A stretch of DNA of 64,000 nucleotides, taken from contig NZ_CP039432.1 of the NCBI RefSeq assembly GCF_005484805.1, positions 2,852,001 through 2,916,000 of the forward strand, given 5' to 3'. The position numbers and the translations under genes are program-made. Of this stretch, positions 1 through 8,583 are shown piece after piece; positions within the stretch are counted from its first letter, which is position 1, and each line of letters begins with the position of its first letter. A model generated the notes under the pieces. It did no database searches. It was not told the origin of the DNA and worked only from the letters and a program-made list of their open reading frames with translations. This stretch comes from Rhodococcus sp. SGAir0479 (lineage in GTDB: Bacteria > Actinomycetota > Actinomycetes > Mycobacteriales > Mycobacteriaceae).

Positions 1-700
1 GACGCACCGCCACCTCGGCGACCTGTCCGCCCGGCCCCCAGTAGCTGCGCCCGCGCAGTCCGGGCAGGTACACCTCTGCGCGCGCGGCGGCCTGCACGGC
101 GCGCACGCTCTCGTCGGGATCGAGCCGGCCGTAGGTGTACCCACTCGGCAGCAGAATCATCGAGGGCGCGAACCGGTGTCCGCCGGTGTGCGAGCACTCC
201 CAGACGTCGTCGGCGAACTCGGCGGCCAGTGCTGCCGCCACGAGACGCCCCAGCACCGCACAGCACCGGTCCCGCTTGCCGTGCGCGCAGACGAGCACGA
301 TCGGGCCGTCCACCCGTTCGCCCAGCCCGGGGGCGGAGCCGGCGAGCACCGCGAAGTCGAGGCCCAGCAGGCCGGCAACGTCGTCGATCTCGAACCGTTC
401 GCACCACGCGTGTGCGGGATCGGAGTTGGCCAGTAGCACCGTGCGGGCTTCCCCGGTCTGCTCGGTGCGTCCCGGACGGCGAATGAACATGATGCGGACG
501 CCCGCCGCATCGGCGCGCTCGGCGAGGGCCTCCGCGAGTTCGGTGCCCAGTGCGGTGCCGTCGAGCACGTCCCTGCCCCACGCCCCGGGGAACTCGACGC
601 ACACCCACCCGGTGACGTGCGCGGCGGTGCCGGGCAGCGGTTCGGCCGCGGAGAGTACCGAGCACGTGGCGGGGTCGGTCCGGGAAGGCGATTCACTCAC
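1..700 (-). CDS. Sucrase/ferredoxin-like family protein, 3' end outside window
   Basis: The minus strand is open from a GTG at 700 to the left edge (233 codons seen, C-terminus missing). The product resembles the Suc_Fer-like family, thioredoxin-fold proteins thought to hold a [2Fe-2S] cluster. Cys138 followed by AHGKRDRCC (Cys146/147) and a later ECSHTGGHRFAPS segment (Cys169, His175) are the family's expected cluster-ligand region. No signal peptide or membrane span is visible, so it should be cytosolic. Its redox partner and substrate are unknown. The GTG is chosen because the ATG eight bases further upstream reads into a stop after three codons. It stands 21 bp after the YdeI-like gene on the same strand and could share its transcript. 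Confidence 0.72.
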   Translation of the reverse strand, partial: MSESPSRTDPATCSVLSAAEPLPGTAAHVTGWVCVEFPGAWGRDVLDGTALGTELAEALAERADAAGVRIMFIRRPGRTEQTGEARTVLLANSDPAHAWCERFEIDDVAGLLGLDFAVLAGSAPGLGERVDGPIVLVCAHGKRDRCCAVLGRLVAAALAAEFADDVWECSHTGGHRFAPSMILLPSGYTYGRLDPDESVRAVQAAARAEVYLPGLRGRSYWGPGGQVAEVAVR

Positions 701-721
701 CCCGCCATTGTGTCCCGACCC

Positions 722-1297
722 TCATTCGTAGAACTTCCGGCCCTCGGCGAACTGCGCCACGAAGGTCGCGATCCGGCGGGCGCGGGTCTCGGGACGCTTG
801 GCGTCCTGGATGCGGTACAGCGCCGCGAACCGGTTGCGGCTGTCCAGGGTGGTGAAGAAGGCCTCCGCGGCAGGGTTCGCCGCCAGCGCCTCGCGCAGGT
901 CCTGCGGCACCTGCGCGTCCTTGGGCCCCGCGTAGGCGCGCTCCCACCGTCCGTCGGCCTTGGCGGCCTCCACCGCCGACAGTCCGGACGGCTCCATCGC
1001 TCCGCGCGCGAGGAGCGCTTCCACCGCCTCGCGGTTGCGCTTGGACCACGGGCTGCGGGCGCGGCGGGGCGTGAACCGCTGCACCCGGAAGTCGTCGTCG
1101 AGTCGTCGGGCCTGACTGTCGATCCAACCGAAGCACAACGCCACCTCCACCGCCTCGGCATAGGTGACCGATGTGTGCGGAGATCCCTTCTTCGCGAGCT
1201 TCACCCACACCCCGGGTGAAGACGACACGTTGGCGCGCAACCACTCCCGGAACTCGGACTGGTCCGCGAAGTACTGCACCGGCAGGTCGTCCGCCAC
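722..1297 (-). CDS. YdeI/OmpD-associated family protein
   Basis: A 191-residue cytosolic protein of the YdeI/OmpD-associated (bacteriocin-protection) family. Visible signatures are the N-terminal F-x-E-W-L-x-x-N helix, the central YAEAVEVALCFGWIDSQ block (about 45-61), the R-F-T-P-R-R segment followed by W-S-K-R-N, and a C-terminal RIATFVAQFAEG helix. The family is widespread in actinobacteria; biochemical function is not settled, so none is claimed. The GTG start at 1297 lies one base after the stop of the preceding gene, which implies translational coupling; a longer reading frame extends upstream but would run through that gene. Confidence 0.8.
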   Translation of the reverse strand: MADDLPVQYFADQSEFREWLRANVSSSPGVWVKLAKKGSPHTSVTYAEAVEVALCFGWIDSQARRLDDDFRVQRFTPRRARSPWSKRNREAVEALLARGAMEPSGLSAVEAAKADGRWERAYAGPKDAQVPQDLREALAANPAAEAFFTTLDSRNRFAALYRIQDAKRPETRARRIATFVAQFAEGRKFYE

Positions 1298-1298
1298 G

Positions 1299-1820
1299 TC
1301 ATCCCTGCTTTCCCGCGCGCAGGAAACCGCGGACGAGGTAGGCCAGGGCACCGAGCCCGAGCACCCACTTGGTGGTGCTGACTGCAGTGGTGAGGCGGAC
1401 GGTGCGGTCGGTGATGCGGTACCGGTGATCGAGCAGATACAGACCGGCGACGTTCTCGACGTAGTCGCCGGCGGCCGCGACGACCGGGGCGGCCGACAGC
1501 ACCCGCTTGGCGGCGGGAGACAGAGGTGCGAGCGCGTCGAGCCGTCGCGCCCCGGCCCGCAACGTCGCCGCGTAGACGATCGGGTGCAGGAAGTCCGGGT
1601 AGAAGTGGCTGCGATAGCGTTCGATCTCCCCCGCGTCCATCCGGTCGAGCACCGCCCGGTACGCCTGGGCCGACGTGGCCGTCTGCGTCATCAGTACCCG
1701 GACGCCGACGGGTCCGAGCACACGCATGATGTTGGCCTGCGAGACAACGAAGGCCGCCGACCAGGCGACGAGCTCGGCGTTCGCGCGAACAGAATCCACC
1801 CGAGAACCCATGTTCCGCAT
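1299..1820 (-). CDS. Conserved hypothetical membrane-associated protein
   Basis: A protein of about 173 residues that I do not recognise by name. It has a mixed hydrophobic N-terminal third, a charged middle (an ERYRSHFYPDFLHP stretch), an alanine-rich helix near residues 106-118 and a clear hydrophobic segment close to the C-terminus (KWVLGLGALAYLVRGFL), so one membrane anchor near the end is likely. Two ATG codons nine bases apart (1820 and 1811) are possible starts; neither has a strong ribosome binding site. Its TGA stop is followed one base later by the GTG of the YdeI-like gene, suggesting a two- or three-gene operon. Confidence 0.6.
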   Translation of the reverse strand: MRNMGSRVDSVRANAELVAWSAAFVVSQANIMRVLGPVGVRVLMTQTATSAQAYRAVLDRMDAGEIERYRSHFYPDFLHPIVYAATLRAGARRLDALAPLSPAAKRVLSAAPVVAAAGDYVENVAGLYLLDHRYRITDRTVRLTTAVSTTKWVLGLGALAYLVRGFLRAGKQG

Positions 1821-1841
1821 ACTGCCACGTCGCAGCGCGGT

Positions 1842-2627
1842 TCAGGGCGCCATCAGGAAGGGCAGCACCGTCGATTCGAAGTCCCGGAACCGGTCGCGGT
1901 GGATGCTGTGGCCGCACGCGAACGAGACCACCTCGCAGTCCGGGATGGCCGCGACCGCCACCTCGAGCAGCCGCGGGTCGACCATGCCGGTGGGGCCGCC
2001 GCGCAGGATCAGGGTCTTCGCCTCGATGTCCGCGAGCCGCTGCCACCACAGCGGGTTGGGCTCGTGGAACTGGGTGAGCGCCGACGCCGTCATGGACCGG
2101 TCGAACGCCCACACGGCGCGGGGGCTGCGGAGCATGCTGGTGGCCGCGTGCCACAGCTCCACCGGCGACGGCAGCCGGCCGCCGAAGTTGGGCACCGGGT
2201 CACCCGGGCGTAGCGGCAGCGGCGCCTCCTCGAGCACGAGGCGACGGACCAGCGCCGGGCGCTCCTGCGCCACCAACGAGACCGCGTGCCCGCCGAGCGA
2301 ATGCCCGACGAGGTCGACCCGGTCGAAACCGAGGTCCTCGCACAGCCCCAGCACGTCGTCACCGAATTCACCGAACTGGTAGGACTGGGCGCGCGCACTG
2401 CGCCCGTGGCCCCGCAGGTCCACCGCCAGCACGCGGCGCCCACGGGCGGTGATCGAGCGTGCGAACCGGTCCCACGTGCGGTTGTCGCCGCCCATGCCGT
2501 GCACCAGGATCACCGGAATCGACTGCACCGCTTCGGTTGCCACCGCGGATGCGGCGACGCCGCTGTCACGGAAGGAGATCGTGTGACCGCTGCGGGTGAC
2601 TGTCGTCTCGGTGAACTGCACGGTCAC
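1842..2627 (-). CDS. Alpha/beta hydrolase
   Basis: A 261-residue alpha/beta-hydrolase fold enzyme. The oxyanion HGMGG motif (about 43-47), the DLRGHGRS strand-turn, the nucleophile elbow GHSLGG and a late CGHSIHRD segment with the expected catalytic His are all present, so the Ser/Asp/His triad looks intact. No signal peptide; cytosolic. The substrate cannot be read from sequence; esterases, epoxide hydrolases and lipolytic enzymes share these motifs. The GTG start at 2627 overlaps the copper ATPase stop by 4 bp (GTGA), so translation is probably coupled and expression may follow copper. A longer frame exists upstream but is antisense-like Arg/Gly-rich sequence inside the ATPase gene. Confidence 0.8.
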   Translation of the reverse strand: MTVQFTETTVTRSGHTISFRDSGVAASAVATEAVQSIPVILVHGMGGDNRTWDRFARSITARGRRVLAVDLRGHGRSARAQSYQFGEFGDDVLGLCEDLGFDRVDLVGHSLGGHAVSLVAQERPALVRRLVLEEAPLPLRPGDPVPNFGGRLPSPVELWHAATSMLRSPRAVWAFDRSMTASALTQFHEPNPLWWQRLADIEAKTLILRGGPTGMVDPRLLEVAVAAIPDCEVVSFACGHSIHRDRFRDFESTVLPFLMAP

Positions 2628-4759
2628 CGAGCGTAGTCGTGCTCGCGTTCGACGGCCGCGCGGGTCACCCGCTGCGGCTCGAGGTGCAGCCGGCGCAGCA
2701 ACTGCGCGTTGACCGCCACCACCACCGTCGACGCCGACATCAGGATCGCGCCGATCTCCATCGGCAGTACGAACCCGACGGGGGCGAGCACACCCGCCGC
2801 GAGCGGTACCGAGATCACGTTGTAGCCCGCGGCCCACGCCAGGTTCTGCACCATCTTCCGGTACGTCGCGCGGGAGAGCTCGATCACCGACACGACCGCG
2901 CGCGGATCGTCGCTGACCAGCACGACACCGGCCGATGCGATGGCCACGTCGGTACCCGCCCCGATCGCGATGCCGACGTCGGCCTGCGCGAGTGCGGGCG
3001 CATCGTTCACCCCGTCGCCGACCATCGCGACGGTCCGTCCCGCCGACTGCAGTTCCTGAACCTTCGCGCCCTTGTCCTGCGGCAGCACACCGGCGATCAC
3101 GTCGTCGATGCCGAGGTCGTCGCCGACCGCCCGGGCGACGGCGTACGCGTCACCGGTCAACATCACCACGCGGACACCGCGCGCGTGCAGCGCCGCGATC
3201 GCGTCCCGGGACTCGGGCCGGATCTCGTCGGCCAGCGCGAGCGCCCCGATCACCGCACCGTCGCGCAGCACGTGCAGCACGGTCGATCCCTGCGCCGCCC
3301 ACCGTTCGGACGCCGGCAGCGCGGAGGCGCCGTGGCTGTCGAGCATGCCGGGACCGCCGACACTGATCTCGGTGCCGTCGACGGTCGCGGTGACCCCGAC
3401 GCCGTTACGGGCCTGGAATGCGGCGGCCTGCGGAATGCGTAGTTCGCGGTGTTCGGCGGCGGCCACGATCGCCCGGCCGAGGGGGTGCTCGCTGTCGCGT
3501 TCGACGGCCGCCGCGAGCGCGACGAGCGTGTCCTCGCCCACTCCCGGCACGGTCTCGGCCGCGACCACCGCGGGCTCGCCCTTGGTGAGCGTGCCGGTCT
3601 TGTCGAACAGCACGGTGTCGACGGTGCGCATGGCCTCGAGCGCCCGCCGATCGGTGACGAGCACCCCGGCCCGGGCCGCACGTTCGGTGGCGATCGACAC
3701 GACGAGGGGAATCGCCAGACCCAGTGCGTGCGGGCAGGCGATGACGAGGACGGTGATGGTGCGGGTGATCGCGTCGTCCGGCGTTCCGAAGATCGACCAC
3801 ACCAGCAGCGTGACGATCGCGGCGCCGAGCGCGAACCAGAACAGCAGCGCGGCGGCGCGGTCGGCGAGCACCTGGGCGCGCGACGACGAGTTCTGCGCCT
3901 CGGCGACCAGTCGTCGGATGCCGGCCAGCGCGGTGTCCTCGCCGACCGCGGTGATCTCGACACGCAGCGCGGAGTCGGTCGACACGGTGCCCGCCACCAC
4001 GGGATCGCCGAGCTCGCGGCGGACGGTGCGCGACTCGCCGGTGATCATCGATTCGTCCAGGTCGCCGGCGCCCTCGACGATGCGGCCGTCGGCCGGGATC
4101 CGCCCACCCGGCCGGACCATGACGACGTCGCCGGTCACCAGGTCGGTGGTGGCGACGGTCGTGAGCGCCCCGTCGTCGCCGATCCGCTCGGCCTCGTCCG
4201 GGAGCAGTGCTGCGAGCGAGTCCAGCGCGCTCGACGCCTGTCCCAGCGACCGCATCTCGATCCAGTGGCCGAGCAGCATGATCACGATGAGGAGCGCCAG
4301 TTCCCACCAGAAGTCCAGATCGTGCCCGAGTACCCCCAGGCTCGCTCCCCACGACGAGACGAAGGCCACCGTGATCGCCAGCGCGATGAGCAGCATCATG
4401 CCGGGTTGCCGGGCCCGGAGTTCGCTCACCGCCCCGGTCAGGAACGGGCGCCCGCCCCACACGAACATGACCGTGCCGAGGATCGGTGAAATCCATTCCA
4501 CGGCAGCGTTTTCCGGCAGCGTGTAGCCGACGAGGTCGGCGAACATCATGCTCGCGCCGACGACCGGGACCGACAGAACCAGCATGATCCAGAAGAGCTG
4601 CCGGAACTGGGCGACGTGGTCCCCGTGCCCCTGATGACCGGTGTGCCCCTGATGCCCGGTGTGCCCCTCGTGACCGGCATGGTCACCGGCATGTTCCGCG
4701 TGGTGACCGGGAGTGTCCGCCACGTGGTGATCGTGAACTGCTTCTCCGTGTGGGTTCAT
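2624..4759 (-). CDS. copB: Copper-translocating P-type ATPase, CPH (CopB) type
   Basis: An inner-membrane P1B ATPase of 711 residues. The first 50 residues are a His-rich cytosolic tail (repeated GH/GHTGHQ units) instead of CxxC metal-binding domains. Motifs in order: TGES (240-243, actuator), CPH (342-344, transmembrane metal site), DKTGT (386-390, phosphorylated Asp386), then the ATP-binding hinge GDGVNDAPAL. Eight hydrophobic segments fit the family. The CPH motif is typical of the CopB class, reported to move Cu(II)/Cu(I) outward; CPC would indicate CopA. The ATG at 4759 is preferred because the longer frame would pass through a palindromic operator. No ribosome binding site precedes it; a -10 hexamer ends 7 nt upstream, implying a leaderless mRNA. 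The hydrolase gene overlaps its end. Confidence 0.9.
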   Translation of the reverse strand: MNPHGEAVHDHHVADTPGHHAEHAGDHAGHEGHTGHQGHTGHQGHGDHVAQFRQLFWIMLVLSVPVVGASMMFADLVGYTLPENAAVEWISPILGTVMFVWGGRPFLTGAVSELRARQPGMMLLIALAITVAFVSSWGASLGVLGHDLDFWWELALLIVIMLLGHWIEMRSLGQASSALDSLAALLPDEAERIGDDGALTTVATTDLVTGDVVMVRPGGRIPADGRIVEGAGDLDESMITGESRTVRRELGDPVVAGTVSTDSALRVEITAVGEDTALAGIRRLVAEAQNSSSRAQVLADRAAALLFWFALGAAIVTLLVWSIFGTPDDAITRTITVLVIACPHALGLAIPLVVSIATERAARAGVLVTDRRALEAMRTVDTVLFDKTGTLTKGEPAVVAAETVPGVGEDTLVALAAAVERDSEHPLGRAIVAAAEHRELRIPQAAAFQARNGVGVTATVDGTEISVGGPGMLDSHGASALPASERWAAQGSTVLHVLRDGAVIGALALADEIRPESRDAIAALHARGVRVVMLTGDAYAVARAVGDDLGIDDVIAGVLPQDKGAKVQELQSAGRTVAMVGDGVNDAPALAQADVGIAIGAGTDVAIASAGVVLVSDDPRAVVSVIELSRATYRKMVQNLAWAAGYNVISVPLAAGVLAPVGFVLPMEIGAILMSASTVVVAVNAQLLRRLHLEPQRVTRAAVEREHDYAR

Positions 4760-4766
4760 AGGGTCG

Positions 4767-4772
4767 AACCTA
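4767..4772 (-). promoter_or_regulatory. -10 hexamer of copper ATPase gene, leaderless layout
   Basis: TAGGTT on the minus strand ends 7 nt before the ATG at 4759, so the transcript would begin at or next to the start codon. Prediction from spacing only. Confidence 0.5.
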
Positions 4773-4788
4773 TACCCCCTATGGGTAT
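4772..4788. promoter_or_regulatory. Copper-type palindromic operator (CsoR/RicR-like)
   Basis: ATACCC and GGGTAT form a perfect 6-bp inverted repeat with a 5-bp spacer. The form TACCC...GGGTA resembles the operators bound by CsoR-family copper sensors such as mycobacterial RicR. It abuts the predicted -10 (TAGGTT) of the copper ATPase gene, so a bound repressor would block RNA polymerase. No csoR gene is in this window, so the regulator must be elsewhere. Confidence 0.7.
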
Positions 4789-4808
4789 CTGGCAAGGTTC
4801 GATCGCAG

Positions 4809-6365
4809 TCATTCGTAGATGCCTTCCACTCCCCACCTTCCTCCCTCACAGATCAGCAGCAAGGCCCGCGATTCGGCGAGCAGGACCTGCACCCGTGAGG
4901 CGTCCCGCGCGGTCGCGGTGTCCCACCAGCGCTCGTCCACCGGCCACGGCCCCGCCCAGCCCTGCACCTCCCATTCCCGGCTCCCCCACCGAAGCCGCAC
5001 CGGCGCGGCGGTGAACTCCCCTCGTTCGGTGACGCCCACCCCACCGCCCGAGTGGTCCTCGAGCGACACCGCCGGGGTGTTCGGCAACACCGTCGACGGC
5101 GCCGGTTCCGGCAACCGCCCCGGCCACGGCGCCGCGGGGTCGGCGGCCGGCACCAACTCGTCTCCCAAGGGCACCAGGGTGATCCGCTCCATCGGCCCCC
5201 GTCCGCCACTGAGGACTCCCACCTGGACCGCTTCCCCACCGAGGAGGCCCTGGACCCGGACCAGGGCCCTACGGGCCCGTTCGTCTCCCTCCCCGACACC
5301 GCCCCACAGCCCCAGTTGCAAGGCGCCGGCCGCCACCACTTCGACCGGCTCGAGACGCAGCACGGTGATCCCGGCCGTGGGCCGGGACTCGCTGCGCCCG
5401 GTGAGCCACCCGTCCAGTTGCCATCGCACCCGGTCGGCGGTGCCCTCCGGAGTCAACGGCTCGGCGCACCGCCACACCCGCGTGAGCCGCTCCCCGTTGC
5501 CGGTGCCCGCCGACACCTGCAACCGTGTGCACGCCACACCCGCACCGGACAGCTTCGCGTGCAACCGTTCCGCCATGGCGCGGCCCGCGAAGGCCGCCGC
5601 ATCGACACGATCGATCGGCGGATCGCACTGCTGTTCCACCTCCAACTCCGGGAGCAGGACGCGGGCCGACGGCGGACGTTCCGATTCACCGCGGGCGGCG
5701 CGGTGCGCGAGGACGGCGTCGGTACCGAACCGCGAGGCCACGTCGACCGCCGAGAGCGCGGCGAAGGCCCCGACGGTGCGCAGCCCGAGGCGGCGCAGCA
5801 GATCGACCAGGTCGCGGCGGCCCGCCGCCGCCAGGCTGGGCTCGGCCGCGAGTTCCGCGATGGCCAGCGGGGCCAGGAACGACGCCCCCTCCCCGGCCGG
5901 TACCAATGCTGCGCGCCGGGCCGCGATCACCGCAGTGGACAGCTCGTCGGCGACGCCGATCTGACACTCGACCCCGGCCGCGGCCACCACGTCGACGAGT
6001 CGTTCGGCCGCCGCCTCCTCCGAACCGAAGTAGCGGCTCGCACCCCGCGCCCCCAGCACCAGCAGTCCGGGTCGCAGGATCTCCACCCCGGGCACCACGT
6101 CGTCCACCGCCGCGACCACGGCCTCGAACGATCGGGCATCACGTTCCGGATCGGACTGCGCCACATGCAGTTCCGGGCAGCGCGCCTGCGCCTCCCGTCG
6201 ACGCAGTCCCCGCCGCACCCCCGCGGCCCGCGCCGTCGTCGAACACGTGACCACCCTGTTCGCGTGCAACACCGCCACCGGATGGGTGGCCGGCAGATCC
6301 GCCGCGGCCGCGGCCGCCACCGCGGGCCAGTCCGGACACCACACCGCCAGCACCCGGGCACTCAT
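4809..6365 (-). CDS. imuB: ImuB, Y-family polymerase-like mutasome protein
   Basis: A 518-residue DNA polymerase Y-like protein. ImuB is an inactive Y-family relative that links the error-prone polymerase DnaE2 and ImuA' to the sliding clamp during SOS mutagenesis. In line with this, the N-terminus (RVLAVWCPDWPAV) lacks the acidic D-M-D-A-F-F metal site of active enzymes, while the helix-hairpin-helix region (about 185-210) and little-finger-like region remain. QLGLWG at about 350-355 is a good beta-clamp binding motif. The ATG at 6365 overlaps the imuA' stop by 4 bp (ATGA), and the pair sits downstream of a LexA box. dnaE2 is not in the window. The longer upstream frame is Gly/Arg-rich overlap with imuA'. 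Confidence 0.88.
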   Translation of the reverse strand: MSARVLAVWCPDWPAVAAAAAADLPATHPVAVLHANRVVTCSTTARAAGVRRGLRRREAQARCPELHVAQSDPERDARSFEAVVAAVDDVVPGVEILRPGLLVLGARGASRYFGSEEAAAERLVDVVAAAGVECQIGVADELSTAVIAARRAALVPAGEGASFLAPLAIAELAAEPSLAAAGRRDLVDLLRRLGLRTVGAFAALSAVDVASRFGTDAVLAHRAARGESERPPSARVLLPELEVEQQCDPPIDRVDAAAFAGRAMAERLHAKLSGAGVACTRLQVSAGTGNGERLTRVWRCAEPLTPEGTADRVRWQLDGWLTGRSESRPTAGITVLRLEPVEVVAAGALQLGLWGGVGEGDERARRALVRVQGLLGGEAVQVGVLSGGRGPMERITLVPLGDELVPAADPAAPWPGRLPEPAPSTVLPNTPAVSLEDHSGGGVGVTERGEFTAAPVRLRWGSREWEVQGWAGPWPVDERWWDTATARDASRVQVLLAESRALLLICEGGRWGVEGIYE

Positions 6366-7171
6366 CGGGCCGCCGCCGCCGACGTGAGCGCCACGGCCTC
6401 GGGCACCCACTCGACCCGCCCGCAGGCCGACCGGACGTCCAGACACGCGCTCCGCGGCTGGAACGACCGGCCCTGGGCGCGGACCGCCAGCCGGACCGAA
6501 CGCAACCGGCCCCCGCCGCCGGTGGCGCCGCGGGCCACCCCGCCGTAACCCTGCACCCGGGCCTCCAGCCGCATCTCGGCCCCGCCCCAGTGCCCGTCGG
6601 TCACCACCAGCGTCGACTGCTTGCTGCGGGCCCGCGCGACCACGGCCCGGGCCCGCGACGGCGACACCGAGATCCCACCGAGCCCGAGCACCACGAGGTC
6701 CATGCCGTCGAGCAGCACGGCGGCGACCTCCACCGGATCCGGGCCGGGGTCCGGCACGAAGGCCAGCCGCTGCAACTGCGCGCCCATCTCGGTGGCCGCG
6801 AGCACCCCGAGTCGGGGATGACCGATCACCGCGGCGTGCCCGCCCGATTCGGTCACCGCCGCCAGCAGTCCCAGCAGCAGCGACGTCGCTCCGGAGACGG
6901 ACACCACCGACCCTCGCGAGAGCCCACCCCGCGGCAGCAGCGCGGCCACCGGCGCCGGGACCGGCAACACCGACTCCGCGGTGGCGGCCTCATCCCGGGG
7001 TGCCCGTCCGGCGACCGCCTCGCCGCGCGCCGGCACTCCCGCGATCCGTCGGCGCAGGTAGTCCAGCCGCTGCTGCCGCGTCAGTCCGGACAGTGGAGCG
7101 GACTCGGCCGTCGGGGCCGTCGGGGCCGTCGGGGCCGTCGACGGGGTGGACGCTCGGGCTGGTTCGGTCAT
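6362..7171 (-). CDS. imuA: ImuA', RecA-like SOS mutasome accessory protein
   Basis: A 269-residue protein whose position directly before imuB, size and RecA-like layout fit ImuA' of the actinobacterial mutasome. A Pro/Thr/Ala-rich N-terminal tail contains three TAP repeats (a 9-bp DNA repeat near 7111-7140). The core has a degenerate phosphate-loop region (GGLSRGSVVSVSGATS) and a hydrophobic Walker-B-like strand (GMDLVVLGLGG). A canonical GKT is missing, as expected for ImuA' proteins, which bind partners rather than act as RecA. The ATG at 7171 has GGGGAG six bases upstream; an in-frame GTG further up lies inside the LexA box and is rejected as a start. Confidence 0.82.
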   Translation of the reverse strand: MTEPARASTPSTAPTAPTAPTAESAPLSGLTRQQRLDYLRRRIAGVPARGEAVAGRAPRDEAATAESVLPVPAPVAALLPRGGLSRGSVVSVSGATSLLLGLLAAVTESGGHAAVIGHPRLGVLAATEMGAQLQRLAFVPDPGPDPVEVAAVLLDGMDLVVLGLGGISVSPSRARAVVARARSKQSTLVVTDGHWGGAEMRLEARVQGYGGVARGATGGGGRLRSVRLAVRAQGRSFQPRSACLDVRSACGRVEWVPEAVALTSAAAAR

Positions 7172-7247
7172 CTCTGCTCCCCGGCTGCACGCGGTGTTCT
7201 TCTTCGATCTCGACACGCGCGGGGAAGACGCGACATACGACAGTGAT

Positions 7248-7263
7248 TCGAACACGCTTTCGA
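7248..7263. promoter_or_regulatory. LexA (SOS) box upstream of imuA'-imuB
   Basis: TCGAACACGCTTTCGA matches the mycobacterial/rhodococcal LexA consensus TCGAAC-N4-GTTCGA at all but one base. It lies 77 bp upstream of the imuA' ATG and about 70 bp before the divergent kinase gene. Damage-inducible transcription of imuA'-imuB is expected. Confidence 0.82.
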
Positions 7264-7321
7264 ATCCCTTCCAGTAAAGCTCGCCCGGCTCAGCTCGTCA
7301 AGACGGGCCCCGCCGATCCAC

Positions 7322-7327
7322 TAACCT
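7322..7327 (+). promoter_or_regulatory. -10 hexamer of kinase gene, leaderless layout
   Basis: TAACCT is followed by 7 nt and then the GTG start at 7335. No ribosome binding site fits between them. Confidence 0.5.
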
Positions 7328-7334
7328 CGAACGT

Positions 7335-8567
7335 GTGACAGAGCAGGAACGCACCCGTCCGGGCCGACGCAGCCACGCGGCGATCGGGCCCGACTACCTG
7401 ATGGCAGGCAGGTATCGGCTGCGCTCCAAGCTCGGTGGCGGCGGCATGGGTGCGGTGTGGCTGGCCCACGACACCCTCCTCGACCGCCAGGTGGCCGTGA
7501 AACAGGTCACCTCGACCACCGGGATGGCCGAGGCCGACGCCCGGGAGACCCGGCGGCGGGTCCTGCGCGAGGGCCGCAACGCCGCGCAGCTGTCCCACGA
7601 GCACGCCATCGCGATGTACGACGTCGCGGTCGAGTCCGGGGAGCCGTGGCTGGTGATGGAGTACCTGCCGTCCCGCAGCCTCGCCGAGGCCATGAATTTC
7701 GTCGACACCCTGCCCCCGCTCGAGGTCGCGCAGATCGGGGCGCAGATCGCGGCCGCTCTCACCGAGGCGCACGCGGCCGGCATCCTCCACCGCGACATCA
7801 AGCCCGGCAACATCCTCGTCGCCGATCGCGGTGCCGCCCTCGGCGTCGTGAAGATCAGCGACTTCGGCATCGCGCGCGCCAAGGGGGACGCTCCCAGCGG
7901 GAAGACCGGCGTCGTCACCGGCACCCCCGCCTACTTCGCACCCGAGGTGGCCCGCGGTGACGACCCCACCGAGGCGAGCGACGTGTTCTCGCTCGGCGCG
8001 ACCCTCTACACCGTGGTCGAGGGGCAACCACCGTTCGGACTCGACAGCGATCCCATCGCGCTGCTGCACCGCGTCGCGGCCGCGGAGATCTACCGCCCGA
8101 GCCTCGGCGGTCCGCTGACCGACACCCTGCTGCACATGCTCGAGCCCGACCCGGCGCGCCGGCCCACGATGGCGCAGGCACGGGACGCGCTCGCCGCCGT
8201 CGCGCTGGGCTCGAACGGCGTCGGCAAGGCCGGCCACCTCATCGGCGAGCCCGTCAAGACCTCCGACGGGGTCGTGCCCAACTGGGCCTACCGTTCGGCG
8301 CCGGCGACGATCGTTCCGCGGCGCCGCCTCACCCCCACGACGGCCACGGATCTTCCTGCGGTGCAGTCGAACATCCCGTTGGGCTCAGTGCCCCGCCCCG
8401 CCCGGCGGACCTGGTTGCGGCAGTTCACCGACGGGCTGACGGGCCCGCCGGCCCCCACCGACCTGCGCGGGAAGATCGTCGCGGCCGCACCGCTGGCGAT
8501 GGCGGTCATGGTCGGCATCATCGTGCTGGCGCTCGTCGTCGCGGTGATCGTCGCACTGGTTCTCTGA
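7335..8567 (+). CDS. Membrane-anchored serine/threonine protein kinase
   Basis: A 410-residue Hanks-type Ser/Thr kinase. Kinase landmarks: glycine loop GGGGMGAVW (34-42), ATP-anchoring Lys56 in VAVKQV, HRDIKPGN (152-159, catalytic Asp154), DFG (176-178), an activation loop with Thr192/195/197 and GTPAYFAPE (196-204). After the kinase domain (about 27-290) comes a juxtamembrane linker of about 90 residues and one C-terminal membrane helix (about 383-408) ending almost at the terminus, so there is no extracellular sensor. That resembles short mycobacterial kinases rather than PASTA-type PknB. Targets cannot be inferred. Transcription is divergent from imuA' and probably leaderless from the GTG. 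Confidence 0.88.
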   Translation: MTEQERTRPGRRSHAAIGPDYLMAGRYRLRSKLGGGGMGAVWLAHDTLLDRQVAVKQVTSTTGMAEADARETRRRVLREGRNAAQLSHEHAIAMYDVAVESGEPWLVMEYLPSRSLAEAMNFVDTLPPLEVAQIGAQIAAALTEAHAAGILHRDIKPGNILVADRGAALGVVKISDFGIARAKGDAPSGKTGVVTGTPAYFAPEVARGDDPTEASDVFSLGATLYTVVEGQPPFGLDSDPIALLHRVAAAEIYRPSLGGPLTDTLLHMLEPDPARRPTMAQARDALAAVALGSNGVGKAGHLIGEPVKTSDGVVPNWAYRSAPATIVPRRRLTPTTATDLPAVQSNIPLGSVPRPARRTWLRQFTDGLTGPPAPTDLRGKIVAAAPLAMAVMVGIIVLALVVAVIVALVL

Positions 8568-8583
8568 GCACCGGCGCGCCGAC

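Noticed and set aside
135..731. Plus-strand open frames of up to 200 codons opposite the sucrase/ferredoxin-like gene
   Set aside because: Ser/Arg/Pro-rich low-complexity product without motifs; the opposite strand carries recognisable Cys motifs. Typical antisense frame in high-GC DNA.
7172..7255. Extended imuA' start at a GTG within the LexA box
   Set aside because: The ATG at 7171 has a good ribosome binding site; the GTG lies within the operator.
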